NCBI GenBank assembly: GCA_016714125.1
Contig: JADJNX010000021.1
Span: forward strand, 1 to 64,000
DNA: 64,000 bases
Origin: Ignavibacteriales bacterium
GTDB lineage: Bacteria; Bacteroidota; Ignavibacteria; Ignavibacteriales; Ignavibacteriaceae
Direction of reading: 5' to 3'
In this document: positions 8,287 through 19,931 of the stretch, in pieces
How positions within the stretch are numbered: position 1 is the first letter of the stretch
How the letters are laid out: every line of letters begins with the position of its first letter
Translations under genes and position numbers: made by a program
Notes under the pieces: generated by a model
Seen by the model: only the letters and a program-made list of their open reading frames with translations
Told to the model about the DNA's origin: nothing
Databases searched by the model: none

Positions 8287-8857
8287 ATGCGGTTTACCAA
8301 ATTACTGTTTTTCCTTTTGGTTATTAGTACAACATTTATTGTAAAAGCTCAGGATGTAAAAGTTGGAAGAGACGCAACAGTTCGTCAAACCGGGGGAGCA
8401 TTTTATGATTATTCAGACCCTGATAAGTTAAATATTTCTGTATCAGTACTTGGGTTTGTAAAATTTCCGGGTAAGTATTTAGTACCTGAAGGAACAAATG
8501 TACTTGATCTTTTAACTTATTCAGGTGGACCGACTACCGATGCTTTACTTGAACAAATTGCCCTGTTTCAGGTATGCCTCAAGTGATACCGCCGCATTTC
8601 CCACACCCCAAAATGCAAAAGACAGTTCCCTTATCTCCAAGACGGGTAACCGGGTTATGGAACTCAATTACAACTCACTTTTATGGGATGACTATGTAAA
8701 GCCGATTGATACGATTCCAACGCTTCAACCGGGTGACATACTACTCCTAAAAGGTGAACCACGATTTTTCTTTAGAGACTACTTCTCGATCGGTTTGCAG
8801 ATTCTTTCAGCAGCGATATCTTTAGTTATTTTAATCTTGAATATTACACGAAATTAG
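8287..8857 (+). CDS. Small SLBB-domain polysaccharide export protein with C-terminal membrane helix (frameshifted)
   Basis: ATG 8287 gives a signal peptide (KLLFFLLVISTTFIVKAQ) and then one SLBB domain (VLGFVKFPGKYLVPEGTNVL; LLTYSGGPTTDAL). SLBB domains occur in outer-membrane Wza-type and related periplasmic proteins that bind or guide polysaccharide. The frame breaks near 8570, where one extra T in CTGTTTCAGG moves it; the neighbouring frame continues FRYASSDTAAFPTP and IPTLQPGDILLLKGEPRFF, ending in a membrane helix IGLQILSAAISLVILILNI. About 190 residues in total. It lies nine bases before the Wzc-like kinase, so they are probably co-transcribed. It lacks the N-terminal Poly_export domain of true Wza. 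Confidence 0.8.
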
Positions 8858-8865
8858 AGGAACAA

Positions 8866-11088
8866 TTGGATACAGAATTCAATAATTCGCAATTCCAGGA
8901 AACAAAATCTATTGTAGATTACCTGCAACTGATTCGCGGAAATTTTTTACCGATCCTTATCATAACCGCAGTGTCGTTCATTTTCGCTTTGGTATATGCG
9001 ATAAATGCTGTGAATATATATAATTCGAGCACTCTGGTAAAGGTTAACAAAAATTCCGGCAATATACTTGAATCAAATCCAATGCTCCAACCTTTTGGTT
9101 CCGAGGACCGGTTGATCTCAAATGAAATAGAGATAAGAAAAAGTTATACTTTAAGAGAAAGAGTTGCTTCAGCACTTATTGATTCGTTCAATGTCGCTGA
9201 AAAAAAGGATACTTTCTCAGTCCTTCTTACTTCGGACAAACTCGACCAAACCAAGCAAAAATTGATGACTAAGGATGCTCTTGCTCAAACACTTCTGAGT
9301 GTTACAACGGTTGAGCAAAAAAGAGGATTGGATTTTGTAATCCTTTCAGCCAGCTCACCATCACCCTATGAAGCTGCTCTTATTGCAAATACCTATGCTT
9401 CTGAGTATCGAAATCTTAATCTGATGTTCAACCGGGATCAATTAATTGTTGTTAAGAACTATCTTGATGAACAAAGAACCGAAAAACTTGATCAACTTAA
9501 TGGGGCTGAAGAAACGTTAAAGGCATTCCAGGAAAGTGGGGGGATTATCGCGCTTGATAATCAGGCTTCCAATTTGATTTCTCAGATTTCCACTCTTGAA
9601 GCAAGTAAGAGTATGCAGGAGATTGAGTTAAAATCAGCCCAAACTGCTCTTGAATCATACAAAAATCAGTTGTCGAAACTGGATCCTGACGCCCTCGATT
9701 ATCTTGCACAATATGGTTCCAAAGGTTATTTTGAGCAATTGCAAACAGAAATTGCAAAACTTGAAATTCAAAAAATGCTCGTCTCAGGGAATGAAAAAGA
9801 CCCTAAAAACGCAAAAGCATTTAAAGAACTTGACGCAAAGATCAACCTTCTTCAAGATAAACTCGATGAAGAAATTGAGAAGTTTCAAAAGAGTGCAGTT
9901 GCCAGTACACCTCAGGAATACAGAACCCTTTCACTTCAGATTCTTGATTTGGAAATTAAGGAAAAGGGGCTCAACTATTCGATTGCACAACTTACCGGAA
10001 TGTTAAATCAATACGAGAACAAGTTTGGACTTCTTCCAAGAAATGCTATTGAACTTGCCAAGTTGACAAGAACAAGAGAAGGACTCGAAAAACTTTATAC
10101 TTTAATTGAGCAAAGATTCCAGGAAGCTGTAATCAATGAACAGTCACAACCGGGTAATGTTGTTGTAATTGAGGCAGCCAGAGTAATGACTGAACCTGCA
10201 AAACCAAATCGCACACTCATCGTAATTATTGGTCTGGTTTTAGGTTTGGTTGTATCAATTTCCTATGTGTTTGTTAGAGATTACTTCGACAAAACTGTAA
10301 AAACTCCTGATCAGCTTACCAAACTTGGATTTAATGTCCTTTCCTGGATACCAAGAATTGAAGGTATTGATGCATCCAAAGGAAGTTCAAACGAGTTCAT
10401 TGTCTTCTCAAAACCTGATTCCATCCCTGCAGAAGCTTTCAGGGCATTGCGTACAAGACTTCAATTTACTTCTCCTGATCCGGATAAAATGAAAGTTTTG
10501 TTGATTACCTCATCTGCTCCAACCGAGGGTAAGACGATCATTTCAACAAACCTTGCAGGAAGTTTTTCGCAGATCAATAAAAGAGTTCTGTTGGTTGACT
10601 GTGATCTTAGAAAACCGAGGGTTCACAATGTCTTCAACATGAATAGACACCCTGGTCTGGTCGATTATCTTTTCCATAACAACACCATGGAAGAGATAGT
10701 CCGTAAAACTGAAATGCCAAACCTGGACTTTATTCCTTGCGGAACAATCCCACCTAATCCCGCGGAGTTAGTGGAATCGGATGCAATGAAAAATTTTATT
10801 GCAACAGTTAGAGATATGTATGATTTCATAATACTTGATACACCTCCAATTATTGCAGTAACAGATTCTGAAATTCTTTCGAGACATGTTGATGGGTCAA
10901 TTCTTGTTGTTTCGGCAGATACCACTGAAATGGAATTGTTAAGAAGAGCCGGTGAGATACTAAAACAAGGCAAACATCACTTCATCGGTGCTGTGTTGAA
11001 TAACTTTGTTTATAAGAGTTCATATGGATCGTATTACAAATATTACTATTACTATTCACGCTCGACGAAATCCGGAGATAATGCTTAA
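8866..11088 (+). CDS. Wzc-like polysaccharide co-polymerase and tyrosine autokinase
   Basis: A 740-residue inner-membrane protein that controls chain length and export of polysaccharide. Order of parts: N-terminal Wzz domain with first membrane helix (LPILIITAVSFIFALVYAI), long periplasmic coiled coil (about 180-400), GNVR-like region with second helix (LIVIIGLVLGLVVSISYVF), then a BY-kinase domain. Walker A is SSAPTEGKTIISTNLA, Walker A' LLVDCDLRKPR and Walker B FIILDTPP. The tail is a tyrosine cluster (YGSYYKYYYYYSRS), the usual autophosphorylation site. TTG 8866 is preceded by GAGGAA at good distance. Flanked on both sides by SLBB export proteins. Gene symbol not given because both wzc and other names apply. 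Confidence 0.93.
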   Translation: MDTEFNNSQFQETKSIVDYLQLIRGNFLPILIITAVSFIFALVYAINAVNIYNSSTLVKVNKNSGNILESNPMLQPFGSEDRLISNEIEIRKSYTLRERVASALIDSFNVAEKKDTFSVLLTSDKLDQTKQKLMTKDALAQTLLSVTTVEQKRGLDFVILSASSPSPYEAALIANTYASEYRNLNLMFNRDQLIVVKNYLDEQRTEKLDQLNGAEETLKAFQESGGIIALDNQASNLISQISTLEASKSMQEIELKSAQTALESYKNQLSKLDPDALDYLAQYGSKGYFEQLQTEIAKLEIQKMLVSGNEKDPKNAKAFKELDAKINLLQDKLDEEIEKFQKSAVASTPQEYRTLSLQILDLEIKEKGLNYSIAQLTGMLNQYENKFGLLPRNAIELAKLTRTREGLEKLYTLIEQRFQEAVINEQSQPGNVVVIEAARVMTEPAKPNRTLIVIIGLVLGLVVSISYVFVRDYFDKTVKTPDQLTKLGFNVLSWIPRIEGIDASKGSSNEFIVFSKPDSIPAEAFRALRTRLQFTSPDPDKMKVLLITSSAPTEGKTIISTNLAGSFSQINKRVLLVDCDLRKPRVHNVFNMNRHPGLVDYLFHNNTMEEIVRKTEMPNLDFIPCGTIPPNPAELVESDAMKNFIATVRDMYDFIILDTPPIIAVTDSEILSRHVDGSILVVSADTTEMELLRRAGEILKQGKHHFIGAVLNNFVYKSSYGSYYKYYYYYSRSTKSGDNA

Positions 11089-11114
11089 CACTATTATCCT
11101 TAATGATAGTTTTG

Positions 11115-12701
11115 TTGACTTCCGACTTTAGAAAAGGAATAGCATTTATGCTATTCCTTTCTTGTATTAATACCGTAGCTTTTACTCAAACCATTCCCTA
11201 CATATACAGACCGCAGTTCTATCGTATTCGATGCTAATGGACAACCAAAATCTGGAGATCCCTCCGGTGATTTGAGTGTGGATGAGGAAACATATATTCT
11301 TGGTCCCGGCGATGTTTTTTCGATAAGTATCGACAATGTTGAGGCAATGATTTATGAAGCTAAGGTTAATCCCGATGGATTTTTAATAATTCCAAAAGCC
11401 GGAATCCTTAAAGTTAGCGGTATGATTCTAAAGGATGCCAAAAAGAATATAATAGCTCTTATTCGTGAGAAATTCAAAACTCATAATATTTTGGTAACGC
11501 TTTCTACTATCCGTAGTGTAAAACTTGATGTATTTGGTGAAGTTCAGAAAAGGGGAGGTAAAGTAGTACTTGCCAATTCAAGACTGAGCGATGTTTTACT
11601 TGAAGCCGGGATCAACAAAGAAGCTGATGTCCGGAATATTAAAATCATCTCAAAACAAAATGTAATCAGTTATTACGATCTGCTGCTCTACATAAGATTG
11701 GCAGACAGATCACAAAATCCTGTGGTTCAGGAGGGTGATCACATTAGTATTGGCAAAATCGACAGGAGTGTATCAGTAACCGGAGCGGTCGGGTATGCAG
11801 GTATATATGAATATAAAGCAGGCGAAACTGTACTTGACCTGATAAAAGTTGCCGGTGGATTCGTTGATGAAGCATTCACAGATACCATCGAGGTAATTCG
11901 TTTCCTTCCCGATTCAAAAACTCAAATTAATATCAAATTGTCTAATCAGGAACTGTTACAAAATAACTTCTTTCTGCAGAATAAAGACATTGTGGTTATA
12001 AGATCGAAGCCTCAATACTTAAGAGATAATGTCGTAACCATTTCCGGTTTTGTTAAATATCCGGGCAAATATAAAATTGATGAAGGAAAAACCCACCTCA
12101 GTGAGTTAATTACAGAATCAGGTGGTTATCTCGAGAGGGCTTCCCTTATAGATGCATCGTTAAAAAGGTTTGTCGGTGCTGACACTATGGATTCGGAGTT
12201 GGAACGACTAAAATTGATCCCTCGCAAAGATATGACCGATGATGAGTATGACTATTTAAAAGCTAAATCTCGTCAACGTAAAGGGCAGGTCGTTGTCGAT
12301 TTCAGGAATATTTATAAATCCTATGAGGATGATGTTGTTCTAAAAAATGGAGATGAGATCATTGTTCCTGAAAAAAAAGAGTACATTATTATCATCGGAC
12401 AAGCAGTCTTCCCCGGAAATGTGGAATATATGCCCGGATTGACAGTCCAGGACTATATTAACCTTGCAGGAGGGTTTTCGTGGCGTGCAGAGCAAGGTAA
12501 AGTGAGGATTGTTAAAGCTAAAACGGGAGAATGGATTGAAGAGGATGAAATCCAGGTTCTCGAACCGGGTGATACAATATGGATCCCTGAAGAACCCCCT
12601 GCTCCAAAGTTTTGGGATATATTTAAAGACTCCTGACCATACTTGGTCAGGTTGCAACCGTAGTAGCGGCAACAATTGCTGTCATAGTGAGTAGCAGGTA
12701 G
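11115..12701 (+). CDS. Multi-SLBB polysaccharide export protein (Wza-related; frameshifted at both ends)
   Basis: An outer-membrane or periplasmic polysaccharide export protein of about 528 residues. The main frame (11272-12636) begins at ETYILGPGDVFSISI, the Poly_export motif, and holds at least four SLBB units (LDVFGEVQKRGGKVVL; VTGAVGYAGIYEYKAGETVL; ISGFVKYPGKYKIDEGKT; IIGQAVFPGNVEYMPGLTV). Upstream, in another frame, lies a signal peptide (FMLFLSCINTVAFTQT); I place the start near TTG 11115. Downstream the frame stops at 12636, but adding one C gives DSLTILGQVATVVAATIAV, a membrane helix, ending at TAG 12699-12701, directly before the next ATG. A C-terminal helix like this is found in other Bacteroidetes export proteins of the family. 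Confidence 0.85.
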
Positions 12702-13823
12702 ATGAAACTAATACTTCTGGTACTCCAAAAGAGCCTTATAAAGATGGTTGTACTTTCAGCGATCGCCTTGGTTATCTACACAGTTGTTCTTTATTTTGCT
12801 TATCCTCTGACTTTTACTTCGATGGCTACAGTACTCCCTCCTGAGACACAAAAAGCGACCGGGCTTGCCGGAATTTTGGGTGCTCAAGACATGGGGAGTC
12901 TCATAACCGGTGGAGCATCAGGAAACTCTCAGTTGTACGCAGAGATAATTAAGAGCAGGTCTGCTGGACTTTATGTAATCTCCAGAGTAAATCTAAAAGA
13001 ATATTACGGTGTAAAAACCGATGAAGAGGCGCTATTAAAAACAGGTGGAGATGTTGAAGTTGAAGTCTCGAAAGAGGGAATTATAAAGATTGGATTCCCT
13101 GTTAATACCGGTTTTTTTGGCAGGAATGATTCAGATAAGAAAAAAGCCGCTGAGTTTTCAGCACTCGTCTGTAACACTTTTGTTAATGCTCTTGATAGCA
13201 TAAACCGGAACAAATTGCATAACAAGGCAAAATTGACCAGGCAATTTATCGAAGGAAGACTTCTTCAAACAAAAGATGACCTTGACAGTGCAGAATTTCA
13301 CTTTGCACAATTTCAAAAAGAGAATAAAACTCTATCACTTCCTGAACAACTGAAAGCTTCCATTGAAGTTGCTGCACAAGTAAAGAGTGAAATTATAACC
13401 ACCGAAATTCAATTGGATTATTTGCAAAAAACTCTTAGTGGTGATGCACCAGAAGTCTTAGAAGCTAAAAGCAAGTTGCAATCACTGAAAAAAGCCTATC
13501 AGAAATTCCAAACAAACTCCGATGAACTCTTTGTCGGCTTTAAAGATGCCCCTGAACTTGGAATGAAACTTTCAAATTACTACAGAGAAGTAAAAATACT
13601 CAATGAAGTTTATTCAATGCTTCAACAACAGTATTACAAAGAGATTATTCAGGAGCAAAAAGATATCCCCACGATCGAACTACTCGATACTGCAACCCCA
13701 CCAATGAAAGCATCTTCACCACGGATGGTATTCTCAATGTTGGGAGCCGGTCTGCTTTTCTTTCTTCTTAGCTTCCTCTATTACTTCAAAAAGGAAGAAG
13801 AAGTAAAAAAATATCTGAGCTGA
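12702..13823 (+). CDS. Wzz-family chain-length determinant protein (no kinase domain)
   Basis: A 373-residue polysaccharide co-polymerase. An N-terminal membrane helix (VVLSAIALVIYTVVLYFAY) is followed by a Wzz-type periplasmic domain (FTSMATVLPPETQKATGLAG), a long coiled coil (about 165-320) and a second helix (MVFSMLGAGLLFFLLSFLYY) with a short basic tail. There is no P-loop and no tyrosine cluster, so it differs from the Wzc-like protein at 8866-11088. The start ATG follows directly on the repaired stop of the SLBB gene, which supports both that repair and co-translation. Two co-polymerases in one locus may act on different polymers or form mixed complexes; that part is inference. Confidence 0.88.
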   Translation: MKLILLVLQKSLIKMVVLSAIALVIYTVVLYFAYPLTFTSMATVLPPETQKATGLAGILGAQDMGSLITGGASGNSQLYAEIIKSRSAGLYVISRVNLKEYYGVKTDEEALLKTGGDVEVEVSKEGIIKIGFPVNTGFFGRNDSDKKKAAEFSALVCNTFVNALDSINRNKLHNKAKLTRQFIEGRLLQTKDDLDSAEFHFAQFQKENKTLSLPEQLKASIEVAAQVKSEIITTEIQLDYLQKTLSGDAPEVLEAKSKLQSLKKAYQKFQTNSDELFVGFKDAPELGMKLSNYYREVKILNEVYSMLQQQYYKEIIQEQKDIPTIELLDTATPPMKASSPRMVFSMLGAGLLFFLLSFLYYFKKEEEVKKYLS

Positions 13824-13862
13824 TGCCCGGGTCTAAAACCTCCCCTAAAATTTAATAAAATT

Positions 13863-15381
13863 ATGAAAAACCGACTGAGGATACTTTTTCAGGGTATTGG
13901 TGGTGCTGCGCTGATAGTCCTTATCACTCAACTTCTATCGAAGGGAACCGGTTTTTTTAGAGAAATCCTCTTTGCCGGTGAGTTTGGAGTTGGTAAAGAT
14001 TTTGAATTTTATCTGATCGCATTCACCGTTCCGGGAATGATTAATTCAATCCTCTTTTACCAGGCACAAAATTACTTCATACCGACCTATAACGATCTGA
14101 AACAGAAAAACCCGGAGGAAGCTCACACATTTTTATTCTCTTCGATCATTTTTTTCTTCCTTGTGATCTCAGGACTTGCCGGAATACTTTTTTTTCGCTG
14201 CTGAAGAGCTTGTCTCCCTTTTTGTTTCTTCACCTACAGAATCCGAATTACTGTTTGTAACTAAATTATTTAGAACCACACTTTTTACTCTGCCGCTTAA
14301 TGCACTGATCAGCATATTTTCTGCGTATCTGGTCGCAGAATTTAAGTTTAAAGTAACTTATCTTTCGCAACTATGGACAAATCTTGCTGTAATTATAACT
14401 GTAATATTCTTTTCGAATACATTGGGTACATTGTCCATAGTCATTGGATTTATAATTGGGAATGGACTTCAACTTGCAAATTTGCTGTATGGTGGCAGCC
14501 ATATAATACCTCGATTGAACCGGTTTAAGATACGGTTAACTGGAAATGTGCCATATTTGATTTTTTTCAATACCTTATTTATTGAAACTGCGGGGCAGAT
14601 GTTCTTTTTGATTGACAGGCTTTTTTATTCTTCTGTTGATCAGGGGGGAATTGCAGCTTTAAATTATTCATTCATTATTTATATGCTTCCTGTTTCCGTT
14701 TTCACCACGGCATTAGGAAGTGCATTACTGCCTGATTTTGCATCAAACATTTCCAAAGGTGATTTACAAAGAAGCAAATTCAAAGTTTACAAAAGCAATT
14801 GAATTGGTGTTACTTCTATTCATCCCAGGTGCGTTGATTCTAATTTTTCAGGTGGGGACCTTATTTCCATAATGTTTGAAAGAGGCAAATTTTCTTCTCA
14901 CTCAACTGATTTAACTCAAGGAACTCTGTTTTATTATTCCTTCAGTCTTCCATTTTATGCCCTTTATGCTATCACCCAACGATACACTTACAGTCTTAAG
15001 GGGAGTACATTCCTGACAATAATTTCTTTTGGGGGATTGGCTCTCAAATATATGTTGTCATATTTTGTTGTAGATTCGATGGGGCAAAATGGTCTTGCAC
15101 TTGCAACATCTGTTGTTTTTATTCTTCAATCAATTTCTTGTTTTGTGTTTATAAAAATGCGGGCTGATTATCACTCTGAAAAAGGGGTGAAACAAAATAC
15201 TTTCAGATTTATCATATACTCATCAATCATCACCGGTGGCGCACTTTTGATAATTAGTCAGTTTAATTTGACCACACTGATACTCCCAATATGTTTAATT
15301 TTGATCTATCCATTAATTTTGCATCTAACCAGAAATTCTGTGTATGAAGAGCTCAAAGCCCGTCTCCTTGGATCTCGATAA
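13863..15381 (+). CDS. MurJ/MviN-like lipid flippase (frameshifted)
   Basis: A polytopic membrane protein of about 505 residues related to MurJ, the lipid II flippase, and to polysaccharide flippases. The N-terminus reads LLSKGTGFFREILFAGEFG, the conserved first-helix region with FxRE. Three frame pieces continue one another: 13863-14204, 14176-14802 and 14872-15381, linked by breaks near 14190 (T-run) and between 14800 and 14870 (IELVLLLFIPGALILIF then GDLISIMFERGKFSSHST). About 12-14 hydrophobic helices are seen. Its place between Wzz-like and GT9 genes suggests a Wzx-type role for the exopolysaccharide, but MurJ itself cannot be excluded. Confidence 0.82.
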
Positions 15382-16439
15382 CCGTAGTATATTCAAGTAT
15401 TTTACCAATACATTCGTTTGGGTTTTAAAGAATTTACTGGGGATTTTTGCTACAAAGGGTGAGGGGATTACCGTAATCTCATTCAGTAACATTGGTGATA
15501 CGATATTTACAATCCCTGCCTTAAAAAAACTCTCTCAAATTAATGACCTTGGAAAAATTACTCTGATAACACAATCGAACATGAAATTCATTTTGGAGAA
15601 AGAATTCCCCAATCTTGGGTTTGTATTTGTTGAAAAAGAGATTTTTCACTGGGGGGGAAATTCCCATCCGGTGGATTTGATTAAACAGACACGCGGGTTG
15701 AAAAATGGAATTACGATTAGCTTTTCTGTCAACCCACAATCGGTTTTTTTGATGCTGTTTTCTGGTGGAAAAAAATTCTATGGAATAACCCGGGATGCAT
15801 ATAAAAAAGCTTTTGATAACTCCTTCTCCCTCACGATGAAATCCCACCTCTCAGATATCTATTTCGATGCTGTAGAATCGTTTATAAAAGTAAAGAGGGA
15901 TCAATCTGATTACGGTTTTCCACTCTCAAAAACGAGAGGTGAGGAGATAATCATCACACCGTTCGCTGGTTGGGATGCCAAAATGTGGGGAATAGAAAAA
16001 ATGATTACCCTGGCTGAACGACTCAATAAAAACAGGGTTGTTAATTTTGTAGTCGAAAAAAACAAATTGGAAAAACTTTACCTGATTGATCTCAGGGTAA
16101 GAGGCATTAAAGTAACAGAATTGGATCATATTTCAGAGTATGAACACCTTTTTGAAGAATGCAGCTCTACTAATTGGGAATGATACGGGACCGATATATA
16201 TTGCAAGATATTATGGGATTCCAACAATTGCGATCTTTGGTCCGACAAATCCTGACTACTGCCGTCACAATGGAGATGAGCACATCATGATTTATAAGGT
16301 ACTCGACTGTTCACCTATCGATGAACAATATTGTAAATTTGATGCGGGCAGAACCTGTCCTCATCGGAATTGTCTCCAGACCATAACTGTTGATGAGGTA
16401 GAGCAAAAAGCAATGTCCATCCTGGAAAAACAATCATAA
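15344..16439 (+). CDS. Glycosyltransferase family 9 (heptosyltransferase-like; frameshifted)
   Basis: A GT-B fold transferase of about 364 residues resembling ADP-heptose:LPS heptosyltransferases. The N-terminal half has VISFSNIGDTIFTIPALKK (the GDxxxxxP pattern) and ITPFAGWDAKMW. The frame breaks near 16157 at a T5/GAAGAA stretch; the continuation FLKNAALLIGNDTGPIYIA and PTIAIFGPTNPDYC is the donor-binding site with the D-T/S-G-P motif. The end has the cysteine-rich CSPIDEQYCKFDAGRTCPHR typical of the family. The start lies 37 bases inside the MurJ-like gene. It probably adds a sugar to LPS or to the exported polysaccharide of this locus. Confidence 0.85.
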
Positions 16440-16440
16440 G

Positions 16441-19400
16441 TTGTGTTTGCGATTGAGAAATGTTTATCGTGGGATATTAATTCTCACACTTCTTCTTTCC
16501 CTTCCCGTGGTTTCCTACGCTCAAGCGTACTCAGGAACTTACAAAAAATCGGAATTACTCCCAGTAAGGGTTGATAATCGTTATCAAATTAGTGTAACTG
16601 CCATCATACCCGGGAGCGAAATTTTAACAATTCGGGATAAAATACTTCTAAAATCGGATTATTCTTTCGATTATCTTTCAAACTCATTCTCACTCTCTGA
16701 ATCTCTTGCCTATTCTATTTTTGATACCATTCGAATTGAGTATGAGGCGATTTTTACTTCATTAACTCGAGAATATAAAAAGAGAGCTAAAATCTTTCAT
16801 TACACTAGCAGGGGAAGACACAATCAAGGGTTTTAAAGGATTTGAGAACTTTTTATCTCCCGACAATATATTTGGCACAGGCATGCAAAAAAGTGGTACG
16901 CTGGTCAGGGGATTTTCCTTTGGTACAAACAAAGACCTGTCACTACAAAGTGGATTAAAGCTACAATTAAACGGTAAATTGACAGATAATATCGAACTGG
17001 TTGCAGCTTTATCTGATGAAAATACCCCGATTCAACCGGAGGGAAACACTGAACGGCTTGATGAAATCGACAAAGTTTTTATTCAAATTACTCATCCAAA
17101 TGCAAAAGCTGTATTTGGGGATTATGATCTTTTTTCTAATCGGGGAGAATTTGGAAAGTTAAACAGAAAACTTCAGGGCTTTATGGGGAGGTAAAATATG
17201 ACAAATTCAGTGGTTATTTTGCTGTTGCAAGTTCACGAGGAAGAACCAATTCCAATATTTTTGCCGGACAAGAGGGAGTTCAAGGACCATACAGACTCAC
17301 CGGATTAAATGGCGAACGCGACATCATAATAATTGCCGGTTCAGAAAAAGTTTTTCTTAATGGCGAAGAGATGAAAAGGGGAGAAAACAATGATTACACG
17401 ATTGACTATTCCAATGGAGAACTCATTTTTACAACCAGTCGAATTATTACTTCCTCTTCCCGAATAAATGTCGATTTTGAATATTCAGACAGGAAATATG
17501 GAAGGAATTTTTTCTCTGCGGGGACGGATGGATCACTTTTTGACTCAAAATTGCGATACAGCATTCAATACATTCAGGAAGGGGACGACAAGGACAATCC
17601 GATAGATTTTTCTCTCACTGAAGCTGATAAAGAAATATTAAAAAATGCCGGTGGTGACCGAGAGAAGGCAGTAAAACCGGGTGCCAGACTTGCGGATGCC
17701 GACTCAACCGGGAGAAGAAACGGCTTTTATGAACTTCGTGATACAATTGTTAGAGGGGAGGCTCTCCAATATTATCTTTATAATCCGGGTTCAATTAATG
17801 CAATTTATAATGTGTCTTTTAGCTATTCAGGATTTGGAATCGGCGACTATTCCCGTGAATCGATTGGGAAGTTTAAATTTGTTGGAAAAGGGCAGGGAGT
17901 TTATTCTCCAATCATATATTTGCCTCTTCCTGAAAAACGAAAATCCGGAAATGTTTTGGTTGAGTACCAACCTTTACCATATCTAAAATTTAAAGCTGAA
18001 ATAGCCGGGGGTGATTTAAACAAGAACCAGTTTTCCACTCTTGATGGCTCGACGGTTGAAGGATCTGCCAGAAACTTTGAAGTTGTTTTTAATCCAACAA
18101 AATTCTACCTGTTTGACATAAACCTGAATTCACTTACTCTAAAATATCGTGAAAGATATGTCGAAGAAGGATTTCACATCCCCGACCGGTTTAATTCAGT
18201 TGAATTCGACAGAGATTATAACACTGGAGGGGTTTCCGGAAGAGGAGCCGAAGTGTTAAGAGGAGCCGGTAGTTTCATTTTATCCGATTGATGGAACAGG
18301 ATTTGACCTTAACTATGGTTATCTTGAAAAACGGAATAATTTTACTTCAGAAAGAATCAATGGCACTTTTCGTTCTTACGAAGAGAAAAACAGGGACATC
18401 TCATACACAGCCGACTTTGTTTCCTCTGAGAATACTGCACTGAAAAGCAGTTGGTTGAGACAAAAAGGATCAGGGACATATAACATAGGGTTCCTCAATA
18501 TTGGAGGGTTCTTTGACAGCGAAATTAAGAAAGACAGGGTAATCGGGAATGATTCACTTCTCTCGGGGAGTTATTGGTTTTATGAGACCGGTCCGATGTT
18601 GGAAATTCCCTTGTTATATGGTATCAACTTTACCGGAAAGCTGACTTTTAGAGAGGATGAAGTCTCTCAAAATGGAATATTTGAGAAAGAATCTAAAACC
18701 ACCGGACAGGAATTTACTCTTAGGTATAGTGGAAACAGAGAATTTAATTCAGAGGTGTCCCTTGCTGTCCGCGAGAAGAGATATAATAACAACTTTAAAC
18801 TTCAGGGTTTAACTGATAATCAGACAGTGCTCTTGCGAATGAGAAGCAGGTTTTCATTAATCAATAACGGTATAAATGGAGATCTCTTTTATGAAGCATC
18901 AACCCGCAGAGCATCGGTGCTTGAGAGGGTATTTGTGAAAGTTGAAAGAGGAACAGGGAACTATATCTATCTCGGAGACATCAACAACAATGGTTTTTAT
19001 GACGAAAATGAATTTCAGCCGGCAATATATGATGCCGATTTTATCGCTGTAACTCTGCCGAGTGAGGAACTCTATCCTGTGATAGACCTTAAAACCGGTT
19101 TTAGATTTAAAATACAATTAAGGGAATTGGCAAGTGAAGGTGTGGGCTTCCTGAAATACTTCGATTTTCTAAGTACTGAAACAACAGTAAGAATTGAGGA
19201 GAACAGCAAGGAAAAGACATTGAAAAGATATGTCTATTAAAATTCTCTTATTTCCTAAACGATCAAAACACCATCAGGGGTAATCAGTCGATACTCCAGG
19301 ATATATTCATTTTTGAGAACAGTTCAGATCTGAATTTTAGACTAAGGTTTAACGAGAGGAAGAGCCTTACCGAATATAGCGGAGGTGCTGAAAAAGGACT

Positions 19401-19922
19401 CTTCACTGAGAGAAGTGTAAGGGCAAGATTACGTCTCGTGAAGGAATTCAGTATTCAAACAGATGTTATATTGGGTGAGAATAATCTTGCTGCCCCACCT
19501 GCCTCATTAAGAAATCGAAAAATAAATTCAACGGACTTTGTTCTTGATTTTTCTTACCGTCCCGAAAACTATATCGAGACAGGAATTATCCTAAAACGGG
19601 TACTACTAAAGATCAATATCCCGGAACCCCAACCGAACTTAAAACAAACAGTCAATCAATTAGAGTGAATTTTTCTTTTGCGGGCACTGGGAGAGTCAGA
19701 TTCGAAGTTGAAAGAACTGAACTCATTAAAAATGACACTGAGAACTTTCTTCCCTTTGAACTCACCAATGGAAATCTGGTTGGAAAAAACTATTTTTGGA
19801 GGTTAAATTTTGATTATAGAATATCCGCAAATCTACAAAGTACACTGGGTTACGATGGCAGGTCCCAGGGTGGTGGGAAAGTGATTCATACAGCCCGGGC
19901 TGAAGTCAGGGCATTTTTTTAG
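16441..19922 (+). CDS. Very large outer-membrane beta-barrel protein (many frameshifts)
   Basis: I read the pieces at 16441-16836, 16883-17194, 17195-17370, 17371-18291, 18455-19240, 19241-19668 and 19665-19922 as one gene of about 1,160 residues. It starts with a signal peptide (GILILTLLLSLPVVSYAQA) and ends in phenylalanine (AEVRAFF), as barrels do. Alternating patterns such as LSLQSGLKLQLNGKLTDNIE and LQSTLGYDGRSQGG dominate. A soluble-looking segment has IIIIAGSEKVFLNGEEMKRG and YTIDYSNGELIFT, a pattern also seen in large cell-surface proteins of Ignavibacteria. One break is a G4 run at 17187 (one G too many); others are single-base. Its start is two bases after the GT9 stop, so it is part of, or downstream of, the polysaccharide locus. 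Exact function unknown. Confidence 0.7.
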
Positions 19923-19931
19923 AAGGATGAC

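Noticed and set aside
12509..12694. Small plus-strand ORF at the end of the SLBB gene
   Set aside because: Shadow frame. The third frame gives a clear membrane helix and ends exactly at the next gene, which is a better reading.
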